Assembly (NCBI RefSeq): GCF_030264275.1
Contig: NZ_CP127165.1
Location: 2,719,501-2,783,500 of the forward strand
DNA length: 64,000 bases
Direction of reading: 5' to 3'
Origin: Marivivens sp. LCG002
GTDB taxonomy: Bacteria; Pseudomonadota; Alphaproteobacteria; Rhodobacterales; Rhodobacteraceae
The notes beneath the pieces were generated by a model. That model had not been told where the DNA came from. It saw only the letters and a list, made by a program, of their open reading frames with translations, and did not search any database. This document shows positions 46,868-55,200 of this stretch, piece by piece (the stretch's first letter is position 1; each line of letters begins with the position of its first letter). The position numbers and the translations under genes were made by a program.

Positions 46868-47361
46868 GTCGTCTTGTCCTTGAGCGCTTCGTAATGGCGC
46901 CTCATTTCCACATCCATCATCGCCTCGAGCACCTGCCTGAAACCCGCAACAGCCTGAGGACCAGCCGCACGATAGGCGGCCCGCATCCTCTCGCGCTGGG
47001 CGTCAGAGAGTTCCCGCTCGAGTGCGGCCCCCGTTTCGGTAAGATAGAGATGTCGCTCCCGTTTGTCTTCCTTCCCGACCCTGCTCTCGACCAAACCGTC
47101 TTCGATCAGGGTGCGCAACACACGATTGAGGGATTGCTTTGTAACACCCAAGATAGACAGGAGGTTGTTGACCGTGGTTCCGGGACTCCTATGGATGAAG
47201 TGCACGGCGCGGTGATGGGCGCGGCCATAGGACTTGTCCTCGAGGATGCGGTCAGGATCGGCGGTGAACCCGCGATAGGCAAAGAACATGGCCTCGATCC
47301 CTTTGCGGAGCTGTTCGTCCGTTAGGTAAAGAAGTGACTGACCACCTGCGACATCATTCAT
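46864..47361 (-). CDS. petP: MarR-family regulator PetP
   Basis: A 165-residue winged-helix regulator with the MarR core SPGTTVNNLLSILGVTKQSLNRVLRTLIEDGLVESRVGKEDKRERHLYLTETG. The ATG at 47361 has a GGAGGG ribosome site; the open frame adds nine upstream codons that lack one. It is translationally coupled to petR, as in the petPR operon of Rhodobacter. It diverges from ilvE across a 145-base region that has an inverted repeat. Confidence 0.86.
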   Translation of the reverse strand: MNDVAGGQSLLYLTDEQLRKGIEAMFFAYRGFTADPDRILEDKSYGRAHHRAVHFIHRSPGTTVNNLLSILGVTKQSLNRVLRTLIEDGLVESRVGKEDKRERHLYLTETGAALERELSDAQRERMRAAYRAAGPQAVAGFRQVLEAMMDVEMRRHYEALKDKTT

Positions 47362-47403
47362 GCTCTGACCCTCCAAGAGTGAACCCAAGATACGTCAGCC
47401 TTG

Positions 47404-47432
47404 TTGACATTCCAAGCATCAACTGGTAGCGA
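47404..47432 (+). promoter_or_regulatory. Candidate ilvE promoter with overlapping inverted repeat
   Basis: TTGACA (47404-47409) is followed after 17 bases by TAGCGA as a weak -10 box, on the ilvE strand. GTTGA and TCAAC halves, separated by 11 bases, overlap it and could bind the divergently encoded MarR-type PetP (inference). Confidence 0.4.
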
Positions 47433-47506
47433 ATCCGCAATTCAACGCAACATTATGTCCGAAGCGGACCTGATTGCGAAACAAAACGAAAAGGAAGGGT
47501 CTAAAA

Positions 47507-48376
47507 ATGGCTGGTGCCTACGACGATCGCGACGGCAAAATCTGGATGGACGGCAAGTTGGTCGAATGGCGCGATGCCAAGGTGCACCTCTTGACCCACG
47601 CGCTTCACTACGCCTCTTCGGTGTTCGAAGGCGAGCGTTGCTATAACGGCAAGATTTTCAAAGGCGTAGAGCATTCGCACCGCCTCAAGCGTTCGGCGAA
47701 CCTTCTGGATTTCGAGATCCCCTATACCATCGAAGAGATCGAAGCCGCCAAATACGAAGTGCTCAAGGCCAACGGCTGGACCGATGCCTATGTGCGTGCC
47801 ATCGCATGGCGCGGTGCGGGCGAAGACATGGGTGTCGCCTCCAAGCGTAACCCCGTCCGTTTCGCTGTCGCGGCTTGGGAGTGGGGCAACTACTATGGCG
47901 ATGCAAAGATGAAGGGCGCAAAGCTCGACATCGCGAAATGGCGTCGTCCCGATCCCGCGACCATTCCTTGCGAAGCCAAGGCAGCGGGTCTTTACATGAT
48001 CTGCACCATGTCCAAGCACGCCGCCGAAGCCAAAGGCTGTTCGGATGCGATGATGTTCGACTATCGCGGCTATGTTGCCGAAGCGACCGGCGCGAACATC
48101 TTCTTCGTCAAGGATGGCGAGATCCACACGCCCAAGCCCGACTGCTTCCTCAACGGGATCACCCGTCAGACCGTGATCGGGATGCTCAAGGAAAAAGGCC
48201 TCACCGTTCACGAGCGTCACATCATGCCCGAGGAGCTTGAAGGCTTCGAGCAGTGCTGGCTTACCGGCACCGCAGCCGAGGTTACGCCCGTCGGCCAGAT
48301 CGGTGACTACACCTTTGAAGTCGGCGCGATCTGCCGCGACATCTCGGAGAGCTACGAGAAGCTCGTTCGCGCCTAA
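47507..48376 (+). CDS. ilvE: Branched-chain amino acid aminotransferase
   Basis: Fold-type IV PLP enzyme that transaminates the keto acids of Leu, Ile and Val. The 289-residue protein has HALHYASSVFEGERCYNGKIFKGVEHSHRLKRSANLL at the N-terminus, and EATGANIFFVKDGEIHTPKPDCFLNGITRQTVI, which positions the PLP. AAGGAAGGG precedes the ATG at 47507. A hairpin follows the stop. The gene is divergent from petP. Confidence 0.95.
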   Translation: MAGAYDDRDGKIWMDGKLVEWRDAKVHLLTHALHYASSVFEGERCYNGKIFKGVEHSHRLKRSANLLDFEIPYTIEEIEAAKYEVLKANGWTDAYVRAIAWRGAGEDMGVASKRNPVRFAVAAWEWGNYYGDAKMKGAKLDIAKWRRPDPATIPCEAKAAGLYMICTMSKHAAEAKGCSDAMMFDYRGYVAEATGANIFFVKDGEIHTPKPDCFLNGITRQTVIGMLKEKGLTVHERHIMPEELEGFEQCWLTGTAAEVTPVGQIGDYTFEVGAICRDISESYEKLVRA

Positions 48377-48400
48377 GCGATCCGATCCGAGACGACATCA

Positions 48401-48429
48401 AGCGCCGGTCCAGAAATGGGCCGGCGTTT
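48401..48429 (+). terminator. Terminator hairpin after ilvE
   Basis: AGCGCCGGTCC pairs with GGGCCGGCGTTT (two G-T pairs) across AGAAAT, 24 bases after the ilvE stop; a short T-rich stretch follows. It reaches the end of the convergent EamA gene. Confidence 0.6.
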
Positions 48430-49348
48430 ATCCTTGTTGGGTCATGGCTTTGCGCTGTTTGGCGCGTTCGATCCCGAGCTTGCGTTCCCGCAGGATAATG
48501 ATGATCCCCGCGACGATGATGATGCCCGCCCCCGTCAGGGTGGCCTTGGTCGGCAGCTCGTCGAAGATGAAATACCCGATTGCGATGGCGAAGAGCATGG
48601 AGGTGTATTCAAACGGTGCGACCAAAGAAACGTCGGCATAGCGATAGCTCGACGTCAGGAAAATCTGGAGAAAGCCGCCAAGCACACCCGCGCCGACGAG
48701 AAAGGCCGCCTCTGTGGGTGTCGGGATGACCCAGCCCCAATAGATCGTAAAGAGCGACAGGACGGTCGCGGTGACGGAGAACCAGAAGACGATGGTTGCC
48801 GTGTCCTCGGTGCGGGTGAGTTTGCGCACGAAGACCTGTGCCAGCGAGGCCGAAACCGCGCTTGCCAAAGCGGTCATGACCCCGAGCATGGCAAGGGGGT
48901 CTTGGGTCGCGGTCTCGAACGAGAGGCGCGGCGCAAGGATGATACCCACCCCGACAAGACCGAGCGCAACCGCCCCGAGACGATAGGGGCCGACGTTTTC
49001 ATTGAGGAACATGGCCGCAAAGATCACCACGAGGATCGGAGCGAGATAGCTTATCGCGGTCACTTCGGGGAGCGGCAGGAGACCAAGGCTTGCAAAGCCG
49101 AAAGCCATGCCAGAGGTGCCGATCAGACCGCGCCAGAAATGGCCGAGGGGATTTTTGGTCTTGAGCCCTGTGCCCAGCTCGCCCCGATACAAAAGCCAGA
49201 CGACAATCACGGGAATGGCGAAGAACGAGCGGAAAAAGACCGCCTCGCCGGGGGGTATGGTATCCGAGACGTGCTTGATCATCGACGACATGATGACGCC
49301 GAAAGACACCGCTAGGAGTTTGTAAAGGACGCCTCGGAGCGGTTGCAT
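48428..49348 (-). CDS. DMT-superfamily (EamA) transporter
   Basis: A 306-residue, ten-helix transporter with two EamA repeats. N-terminal VLYKLLAVSFGVIMSSMIKHVSDTIPPGEAVFFRSFFAIPVI and a second repeat near LASAVSASLAQVFVRKLTRTEDTATIVFW are typical, with FEYTSMLFAIAIGYFIFDE near the end. The C-terminus is a basic cytoplasmic tail. The substrate is unknown; the paralogue at 37.7-38.6 kb is only distantly similar. Confidence 0.88.
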   Translation of the reverse strand: MQPLRGVLYKLLAVSFGVIMSSMIKHVSDTIPPGEAVFFRSFFAIPVIVVWLLYRGELGTGLKTKNPLGHFWRGLIGTSGMAFGFASLGLLPLPEVTAISYLAPILVVIFAAMFLNENVGPYRLGAVALGLVGVGIILAPRLSFETATQDPLAMLGVMTALASAVSASLAQVFVRKLTRTEDTATIVFWFSVTATVLSLFTIYWGWVIPTPTEAAFLVGAGVLGGFLQIFLTSSYRYADVSLVAPFEYTSMLFAIAIGYFIFDELPTKATLTGAGIIIVAGIIIILRERKLGIERAKQRKAMTQQG

Positions 49349-49402
49349 TGTGACCTCGGAGCTCTGGCTATAGGGTCAGAGCACCAGAGGCCAAGGCAAA
49401 GG

Positions 49403-49591
49403 TCAAGCGCGATAGCCGCGTTCGATCTTGGTAAAGGCCGCAAGGCGCGAAGTTTCGCTTCGCAACTGGGGCTGTCGATGGAGTTCGCGCGGGGCGGGAT
49501 GGGGTTTGTCCATCGCCTCGATCTTGAGAAACTGGCCAAGGCGGGTGCTGTCTTTGGCCTCGGTCGGACGGTCAACGATATGACGGTGCAT
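49403..49591 (-). CDS. Small basic hypothetical protein
   Basis: A 62-residue ORF (MHRHIVDRPTEAKDSTRLGQ...) between the EamA gene and queG. It is supported by an AGGAGGA ribosome site, the strongest in this stretch, placed 6 bases before the ATG at 49591. The protein is polar and rich in Arg, His and Glu, with no signal peptide or membrane segment. No family is recognised. It could be a small regulatory or stress protein; the frame might also be spurious, though the ribosome site argues against that. Confidence 0.55.
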   Translation of the reverse strand: MHRHIVDRPTEAKDSTRLGQFLKIEAMDKPHPAPRELHRQPQLRSETSRLAAFTKIERGYRA

Positions 49592-49652
49592 GTGCAGTCC
49601 TCCTCTTGATGGAGGTCCAGACTAGCAGCTTTGGGTGGATTTTTCGAGTGTT

Positions 49653-50678
49653 TTAGGTCCCTAGGCGGGAAACAGCCCAACGCGCGGCTTCGGCAACCAC
49701 AGGATCGGGGTCGGTGACGAGCGTCTCGGCCACGGGGCGCAGCGCAGGATCCGACGAATTGCCGATGGCGTAAAGCACGTTGCGCACAAAGCGGTTTCGG
49801 CCGATCCGCTTGATCGGAGAGCCGCTGAACAAGGCGCGGAAGGCAGGGTCGTCGAGGGTGGCAAGCTCGGAGAGTTTCGGTTCGATCAGCTCGGGGCGGG
49901 CGACGTATTTCATCTCGCGCGCTTCGGCGGCGAATTTGTTCCAAGGGCAGACCCCGAGGCAATCATCGCAGCCATAAATGCGGTTGCCCATCTTCTCGCG
50001 CAGGTCATGGGGGACCGCGCCGCCGAATTCGATCGTGAGGTAGGAAATGCAGCGCCGTGCGTCGATCTGGTAAGGCGCGGGAAAGGCATCGGTCGGGCAG
50101 GCATCAAGACAGGCACGGCACGAACCGCAGTGGCTCTCTTCGGGCGCATCCACGGGCAATTCCAGCGTGGTGAAAATCGCGCCGAGGAAAAACCAGCTTC
50201 CCAGATCGCGTCCAAGAAGGTTCGTGTGCTTGCCCTGCCAACCGAGACCTGCGGCCTGTGCGAGGGGCTTTTCCATGACGGGAGCGGTGTCGACAAAGAC
50301 CTTGATCTCGGTGCCGGGGGCTTGGTCGATGAGCCAGCGGCCCACGGCCTTGAGCCGCTTTTTCACCAAGTCGTGGTAATCGCGGTTCTGGGCATAGACC
50401 GAGATGGCCGCGCGGTCGGGTTTGCCGAGAACTGCAAGGGGGTCATGTTCGGGCGTGTAGGGTTCGGCGAGCATGATGACGGAGCGCGCCTCGGGCCAGA
50501 GAGCGGCGGGGTTGCCGCGCCAATGCATACGGTCGGCCATCCACGCCATATCGCCGTGACGACCCTCGTCCACAAAGGTTTGAAGACGCTCGGCCAATTC
50601 AGGCAGAGCATCGGGGCGACAGATCCCCAGCTTGGCAAAACCCGCTTCCTTGGCAAAGGCTTCGAGCTTGTCGCGCAT
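49653..50678 (-). CDS. queG: Epoxyqueuosine reductase
   Basis: Last step of queuosine synthesis: reduces epoxyqueuosine in tRNA using cobalamin and two 4Fe-4S clusters. The 341-residue protein has cluster motifs [12 protein letters not shown] and CDDCLGVCP with upstream [21 protein letters not shown], which lines the cofactor site. The C-terminal HEAT-like repeat recognises tRNA. The ATG at 50678 (MRDKLEAF) is 4 bases after the stop of the GST-fold gene; the upstream open frame is a shadow of that gene. Confidence 0.95.
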   Translation of the reverse strand: MRDKLEAFAKEAGFAKLGICRPDALPELAERLQTFVDEGRHGDMAWMADRMHWRGNPAALWPEARSVIMLAEPYTPEHDPLAVLGKPDRAAISVYAQNRDYHDLVKKRLKAVGRWLIDQAPGTEIKVFVDTAPVMEKPLAQAAGLGWQGKHTNLLGRDLGSWFFLGAIFTTLELPVDAPEESHCGSCRACLDACPTDAFPAPYQIDARRCISYLTIEFGGAVPHDLREKMGNRIYGCDDCLGVCPWNKFAAEAREMKYVARPELIEPKLSELATLDDPAFRALFSGSPIKRIGRNRFVRNVLYAIGNSSDPALRPVAETLVTDPDPVVAEAARWAVSRLGT

Positions 50679-50682
50679 CGGC

Positions 50683-51348
50683 TCAGAAATCGAGGTCGGA
50701 ATAGTGCGAGGGCTGGGGGAAACCCGGAAGCTGATCGGCGAGGATCGAGCGGAAGGCGGGGCGGCTCTTGATCTTGGCATACCAGTCCTTGACGATCTCG
50801 GAGCGGTTCCAATCCACGTCGGAGATATAGTCGAGGCACGACAGATGCGCGGCGGCGGCAAAGTCCGCGATGGTCAGATCATTGCCTGCAAGCCAGCGGC
50901 GTTTCTCGAGGAGCCACGCCATATAGTCGAGGTGATACTTGATCGCCTTGGCCCCTGCTTTGACGTTGGTGCTGTCGGGATAGCCTGTGCCCTTCACCTT
51001 GCGAAACACACGTTCGCCCAAGAGCTTGCAAGTGACTTCGTTATAGAATTTGTCATCGAACCAGCCAACGATGCGGCGCACTTCGTATCGGGCTTCGGCC
51101 CCTTTGGGCATTAGGGCGGGAGTCGGATGCAATTCTTCGAGGAATTCGCAAATCGCCTGACTCTCGGTGTAGAATTTGTTGCCCATCTTGAGCACGGGCA
51201 CTTTGCCTGCGGGATTGCGGCGCATGAAATCTGCGTCCTGCTCCCAATACCGCTCTTCGACAAGCTCTACTTCGATCCGCTTTTCAGCAAGGACAAGACG
51301 GACTTTGCGGGAAAACGGCGACAGCGGGAAATGATACAGGCGGTTCAT
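50683..51348 (-). CDS. fzlA: GST-fold protein, probably FtsZ-binding FzlA
   Basis: A 221-residue protein with a thioredoxin-like N-terminal domain ([32 protein letters not shown], cis-Pro in GKVPVLK) and a helical C-terminal domain, ending in the acidic tail HYSDLDF. In Caulobacter, FzlA is a GST-like protein that binds FtsZ and permits constriction, and it has a similar conserved DLDF tail, as I recall it. It is coupled to queG. A catalytic GST is the alternative; the identification rests on fold and tail only. Confidence 0.65.
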   Translation of the reverse strand: MNRLYHFPLSPFSRKVRLVLAEKRIEVELVEERYWEQDADFMRRNPAGKVPVLKMGNKFYTESQAICEFLEELHPTPALMPKGAEARYEVRRIVGWFDDKFYNEVTCKLLGERVFRKVKGTGYPDSTNVKAGAKAIKYHLDYMAWLLEKRRWLAGNDLTIADFAAAAHLSCLDYISDVDWNRSEIVKDWYAKIKSRPAFRSILADQLPGFPQPSHYSDLDF

Positions 51349-51423
51349 ACATCAAACTCTGGCTTCGGAGATCGGGTCCTCAATGCCGCAACGGGGGCGC
51401 TTGATCAATGGCTGTTGCGCGTT

Positions 51424-52149
51424 TCAGTCACCTTCGAAGCAGCTTGCGCGGCCATCCGCTTGGATCGTGGCGGCTCCGTCCAGAATACGGGCGGCTTGGC
51501 GCCGGACATAGTTCGAGGGGTTCGAGGCGGAGCGATCCTTGGGATCGGGGAGGATCGCGGCAAGGCGGGCGGCTTCGGTCGGGTCAAGCTCGGCGGCGGA
51601 GACACCGAAGTAATGCTGGGCCGCGGCTTCGACGCCGAAGACGCCCGTGTCGAACTCGGCCACGTTGAGATAGACTTCGAGCACGCGGCGCTTGGACCAG
51701 ACGGCCTCCATCAACGGGGTCAGCACGGCTTCGAGCGTTTTGCGGAGCCAGCTGCGCTCTTGCCAGAGGTAGACGTTCTTGACGACCTGTTGGGAAATGG
51801 TGGAGCCGCCACGGTTGGCCCCATCGGCAAGAGCGGCGCGGATGGCGGTCAGGTCGAGACCCCAGTGCAGGCAGAAGTTCGCGTCCTCGGCTGCGACGAC
51901 GGAACGGGCCATAACCGGAGCGATGTCGTCGAAGGAGACCCATTCATGGTCGATGCTGCCGATGCGGCGACCTTCGGAGAACATATAGGGCGTGGTCGGC
52001 GGGTTGATCACCGAAAAGCCGATGATGCCCAGAGCCACAAGCACGACAAACCCGAGGCAGGCGCGGAGCACCCAGCGCTTGACCTTGGTTTTCCATCCGT
52101 CGATGCGACCTGTGATGGCTTTGCTTTTGCTGCTGCTCTTTTTTGCCAT
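51424..52149 (-). CDS. mtgA: Monofunctional biosynthetic peptidoglycan transglycosylase
   Basis: GT51 enzyme polymerising lipid II into glycan strands. The 241-residue protein has a basic N-terminus, one membrane helix (ACLGFVVLVALGIIGFSVI) and the catalytic EDANFCLHWG (EDxxFxxHxG) followed by GGSTISQQVVKNVYL and KRRVLEVYLNVAEF. No transpeptidase domain follows, which defines MtgA rather than a class A PBP. Single gene on the minus strand, separated from gltB by a terminator. Confidence 0.95.
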   Translation of the reverse strand: MAKKSSSKSKAITGRIDGWKTKVKRWVLRACLGFVVLVALGIIGFSVINPPTTPYMFSEGRRIGSIDHEWVSFDDIAPVMARSVVAAEDANFCLHWGLDLTAIRAALADGANRGGSTISQQVVKNVYLWQERSWLRKTLEAVLTPLMEAVWSKRRVLEVYLNVAEFDTGVFGVEAAAQHYFGVSAAELDPTEAARLAAILPDPKDRSASNPSNYVRRQAARILDGAATIQADGRASCFEGD

Positions 52150-52201
52150 GGCAGGAGATTACAGGGGATGGGGGGGCAAGGAAAGCTGTCTTGGAAACGA
52201 A

Positions 52202-52228
52202 AAAGCCCCCGCGAATTGCAGGGGCTTT
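52202..52228 (-). terminator. Intrinsic terminator of gltB
   Basis: AAAGCCCC and GGGGCTTT pair around CGCGAATTGCA; on the minus strand the stem is followed by TTTTTCG. It lies 20 bases after the gltB stop and 53 bases before the mtgA start. Confidence 0.75.
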
Positions 52229-52247
52229 GACTTGGACTGTGGTCCGA

Positions 52248-55200
52248 TTACTCGGCCGGAACTGCCTTTTCCTCGATCCAGAGCGGATGCGGGATGTGGA
52301 TGAGCATTTCCTTGGGGCAGACCTGAATGAACTTGGCCTTTTCGGTTTCCCAGTGCTGGAGGATCTCGGCGGCCTTGCGGCTTCCGGTTTCCTTGGCGTG
52401 ACGCTCGATCAGGCCGCGCAGTTGGGTTTCCCAATGCTCGACGGTGACGGGGCAGGTGACAAGCGACTCCATGTTGATGAGCGCTTCGGTGTCGCCGTCG
52501 GCGTCGTAGAGATACGCCATGCCGCCCGTCATACCTGCGCCGAAGTTGGCACCGATGGACCCGAGGATCACGGCAACGCCGCCCGTCATGTATTCACAGC
52601 CGTTGGAGCCGCAGCCTTCGACGACGACCTTGGCGCCCGAGTTACGGACGGCAAAGCGTTCGCCCGCACGACCCGCCGCGAAGAGGTAACCGTCGGTCGC
52701 ACCGTAAAGCACGGTGTTGCCGATGATGGTGTTCTCGGAGGCGACAAGCGGCGAATTCATCGGAGGACGCACAACGATGGTGGCACCCGACAGACCCTTG
52801 CCCACGTAGTCGTTGGCATCGCCCGACACTTCGATCTTGAGACCCGGAGCGCCGAAGGCACCGAGCGACTGACCTGCCGAGCCCTTGAGCTTGACCGTGA
52901 GGTGGTCGGGCTGAAGGTTGTTGCGCATGCCGAAGTTCTTGACGATGTGCGACGAGGTGCGCGTGCCGATGGTGCGGAGCGTGTTCTGCACCGCATATTC
53001 GAGCTGCATCTTTTCGCCGTCGTTGAGGAAGCGGGCTGCATCCTGAACGATTTCGGCGTCGAGCGTATCGGGCACAACGTTGCGCGGCTTGTTGCGGTCG
53101 TACTTGATCTTGTCCGCGCCATCGACGGTGATGAGAAGCGGGTTGAGGTCAAGGTCGTCAAGGTGAGCCGAACCACGGCTGACCTGAGTCAGGAGGTCCG
53201 CACGGCCGATCACGTCATCAAGGCTACGGGCACCGATGGAGGCGAGGATTTCGCGCACTTCGGTGGCGTAGAAGGTGATGAGGTTCACAACCTTGTCTGC
53301 CGTGCCCGTGAACTTGGCGCGGAGCTCTTCTTTCTGGGTGCAGACACCGACGGGGCAGGTGTTCGACTGGCACTGACGCACCATGATACAGCCCATCGCG
53401 ATCAGAGCGGCGGTGCCGATGCCGTATTCTTCGGCACCCATCATCGCGGCCATGACGATATCGCGGCCCGTGCGCAGACCACCGTCGGTGCGGAGCGTGA
53501 CGCGTTCGCGCAGGTTGTTCATTGCAAGAACCTGATGCGCTTCGGTCAGACCCATTTCCCACGGAAGACCCGCGTATTTGATCGAGGTCGCGGGCGATGC
53601 GCCCGTGCCGCCGTTGTGGCCCGAGATCAGGATGATGTCGGCCTTTGCCTTGGCAACGCCAGCAGCAATGGTGCCGACGCCCGAAGAGGCCACCAGCTTG
53701 ACCGTTACCTTGCAACGCGGGTTGATCTGCTTGAGGTCGTAGATCAGCTGGGCAAGGTCTTCGATCGAGTAGATGTCGTGGTGCGGCGGCGGCGAAATCA
53801 GGGTCACGCCTTTGGTCGAGTGACGCAGACGCGCGATGAGATCGGTGACCTTCATCCCCGGAAGCTGACCGCCTTCACCCGGCTTTGCACCCTGAGCGAC
53901 TTTGATCTCGAGCTCTTCACAGTGGTTCAGGTATTCGGCGGTGACACCGAAACGGCCCGAAGCGACCTGCTTGATCTTGGCCGACGGATTGTCGCCGTTC
54001 GGCTCGGGAACGAAGTGTGCCGGATCCTCGCCGCCCTCGCCCGAGTCGGACTTGGCGCCGATGCGGTTCATGGCAACGTTGAGCAGCTTGTGTGCCTCGG
54101 GCGACAGCGCGCCGAGCGACATACCGGGGGTGACGAAGCGCTTGCGGATCGAGGTGATCGATTCCACTTCTTCGATCGGGATCGCTTTGCCCATCGGCTT
54201 GATCGCCAGAAGGTCACGCAGGTGGATCGGCGGGTTCGACTGCATCACAGACGAATACTGCTTCCACAGTTCGTAGGACGAACGGTCGCAAGCGGCCTGA
54301 AGAAGGTGCATCGTCTGCGCTTCCCATGCGTGCTTTTCACCCGAGCGGCGGGCTTTGTAGAAACCGCCGACAGGAAGAACGTTCTGGCCCGAGGTCCAGC
54401 CTTTGGCGTGCACTTCGGAAACCTTGTGCTGGATACCGTGAAGACCGATGCCTGAAATGCGGCTGTGCATACCGGGGAAGTATTCGGCAACCATCGCACG
54501 CGACAGGCCGACGGCTTCGAAGTTCAGACCGCCGCGATAGGACGAGAGAACCGAGATCCCCATCTTGGACATGATCTTGAGAAGACCTGCGTCGATAGCT
54601 TCGCGATAGGCTTTGACCGCTTCGGTCAGGGTGCAATCGAGAAGGCCGCGCTCGATACGGTCGGCGAGGCTGTCCTGTGCGAGATAGGCGTTCACGGTGG
54701 TGGCACCGCAACCGATGAGAACCGCAAAGTAATGCGCATCCATGCACTCGGCCGAACGGACGTTCAGCGAGGTGAAGGTGCGAAGGCCCTTGCGGGTCAG
54801 CCACGAGTGCACAGCCGAAGTCGCAAGGATCATCGGCATTGCGACTTTGTCGACGCTCTGGTGCTCGTCGGTCAGGATGATGTGACCTGCGCCCGAACGC
54901 ACGGCGTCCTCGGCCTCTTCACGCACGCGGGTGAGTGCGTTGCGCAGTGCCTCTTGGTCGCCGCCCGCGGCAAAGGTGCAGTCGATGACGACAACGCTGT
55001 CGCCGAACTGCTTGACCATCTGCTCGAACTCGGCGTTGCCGACGAAGGGGCTCTCGAGCACGAGGATTTCGGTCTGCGAGCTGTTTTCGTCGAGCACGTT
55101 CTTGAGGTTGCCGAAGCGCGTCTTGAGTGACATGACGCGGCTTTCGCGCAGCGAGTCGATCGGCGGGTTCGTCACCTGCGAGAAGTTCTGGCGGAAGAAG

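Noticed and set aside
52143-54455. 770-codon plus-strand frame antisense to gltB
   Set aside because: Shadow frame created by GC-rich codon bias; gltB motifs are continuous on the other strand.
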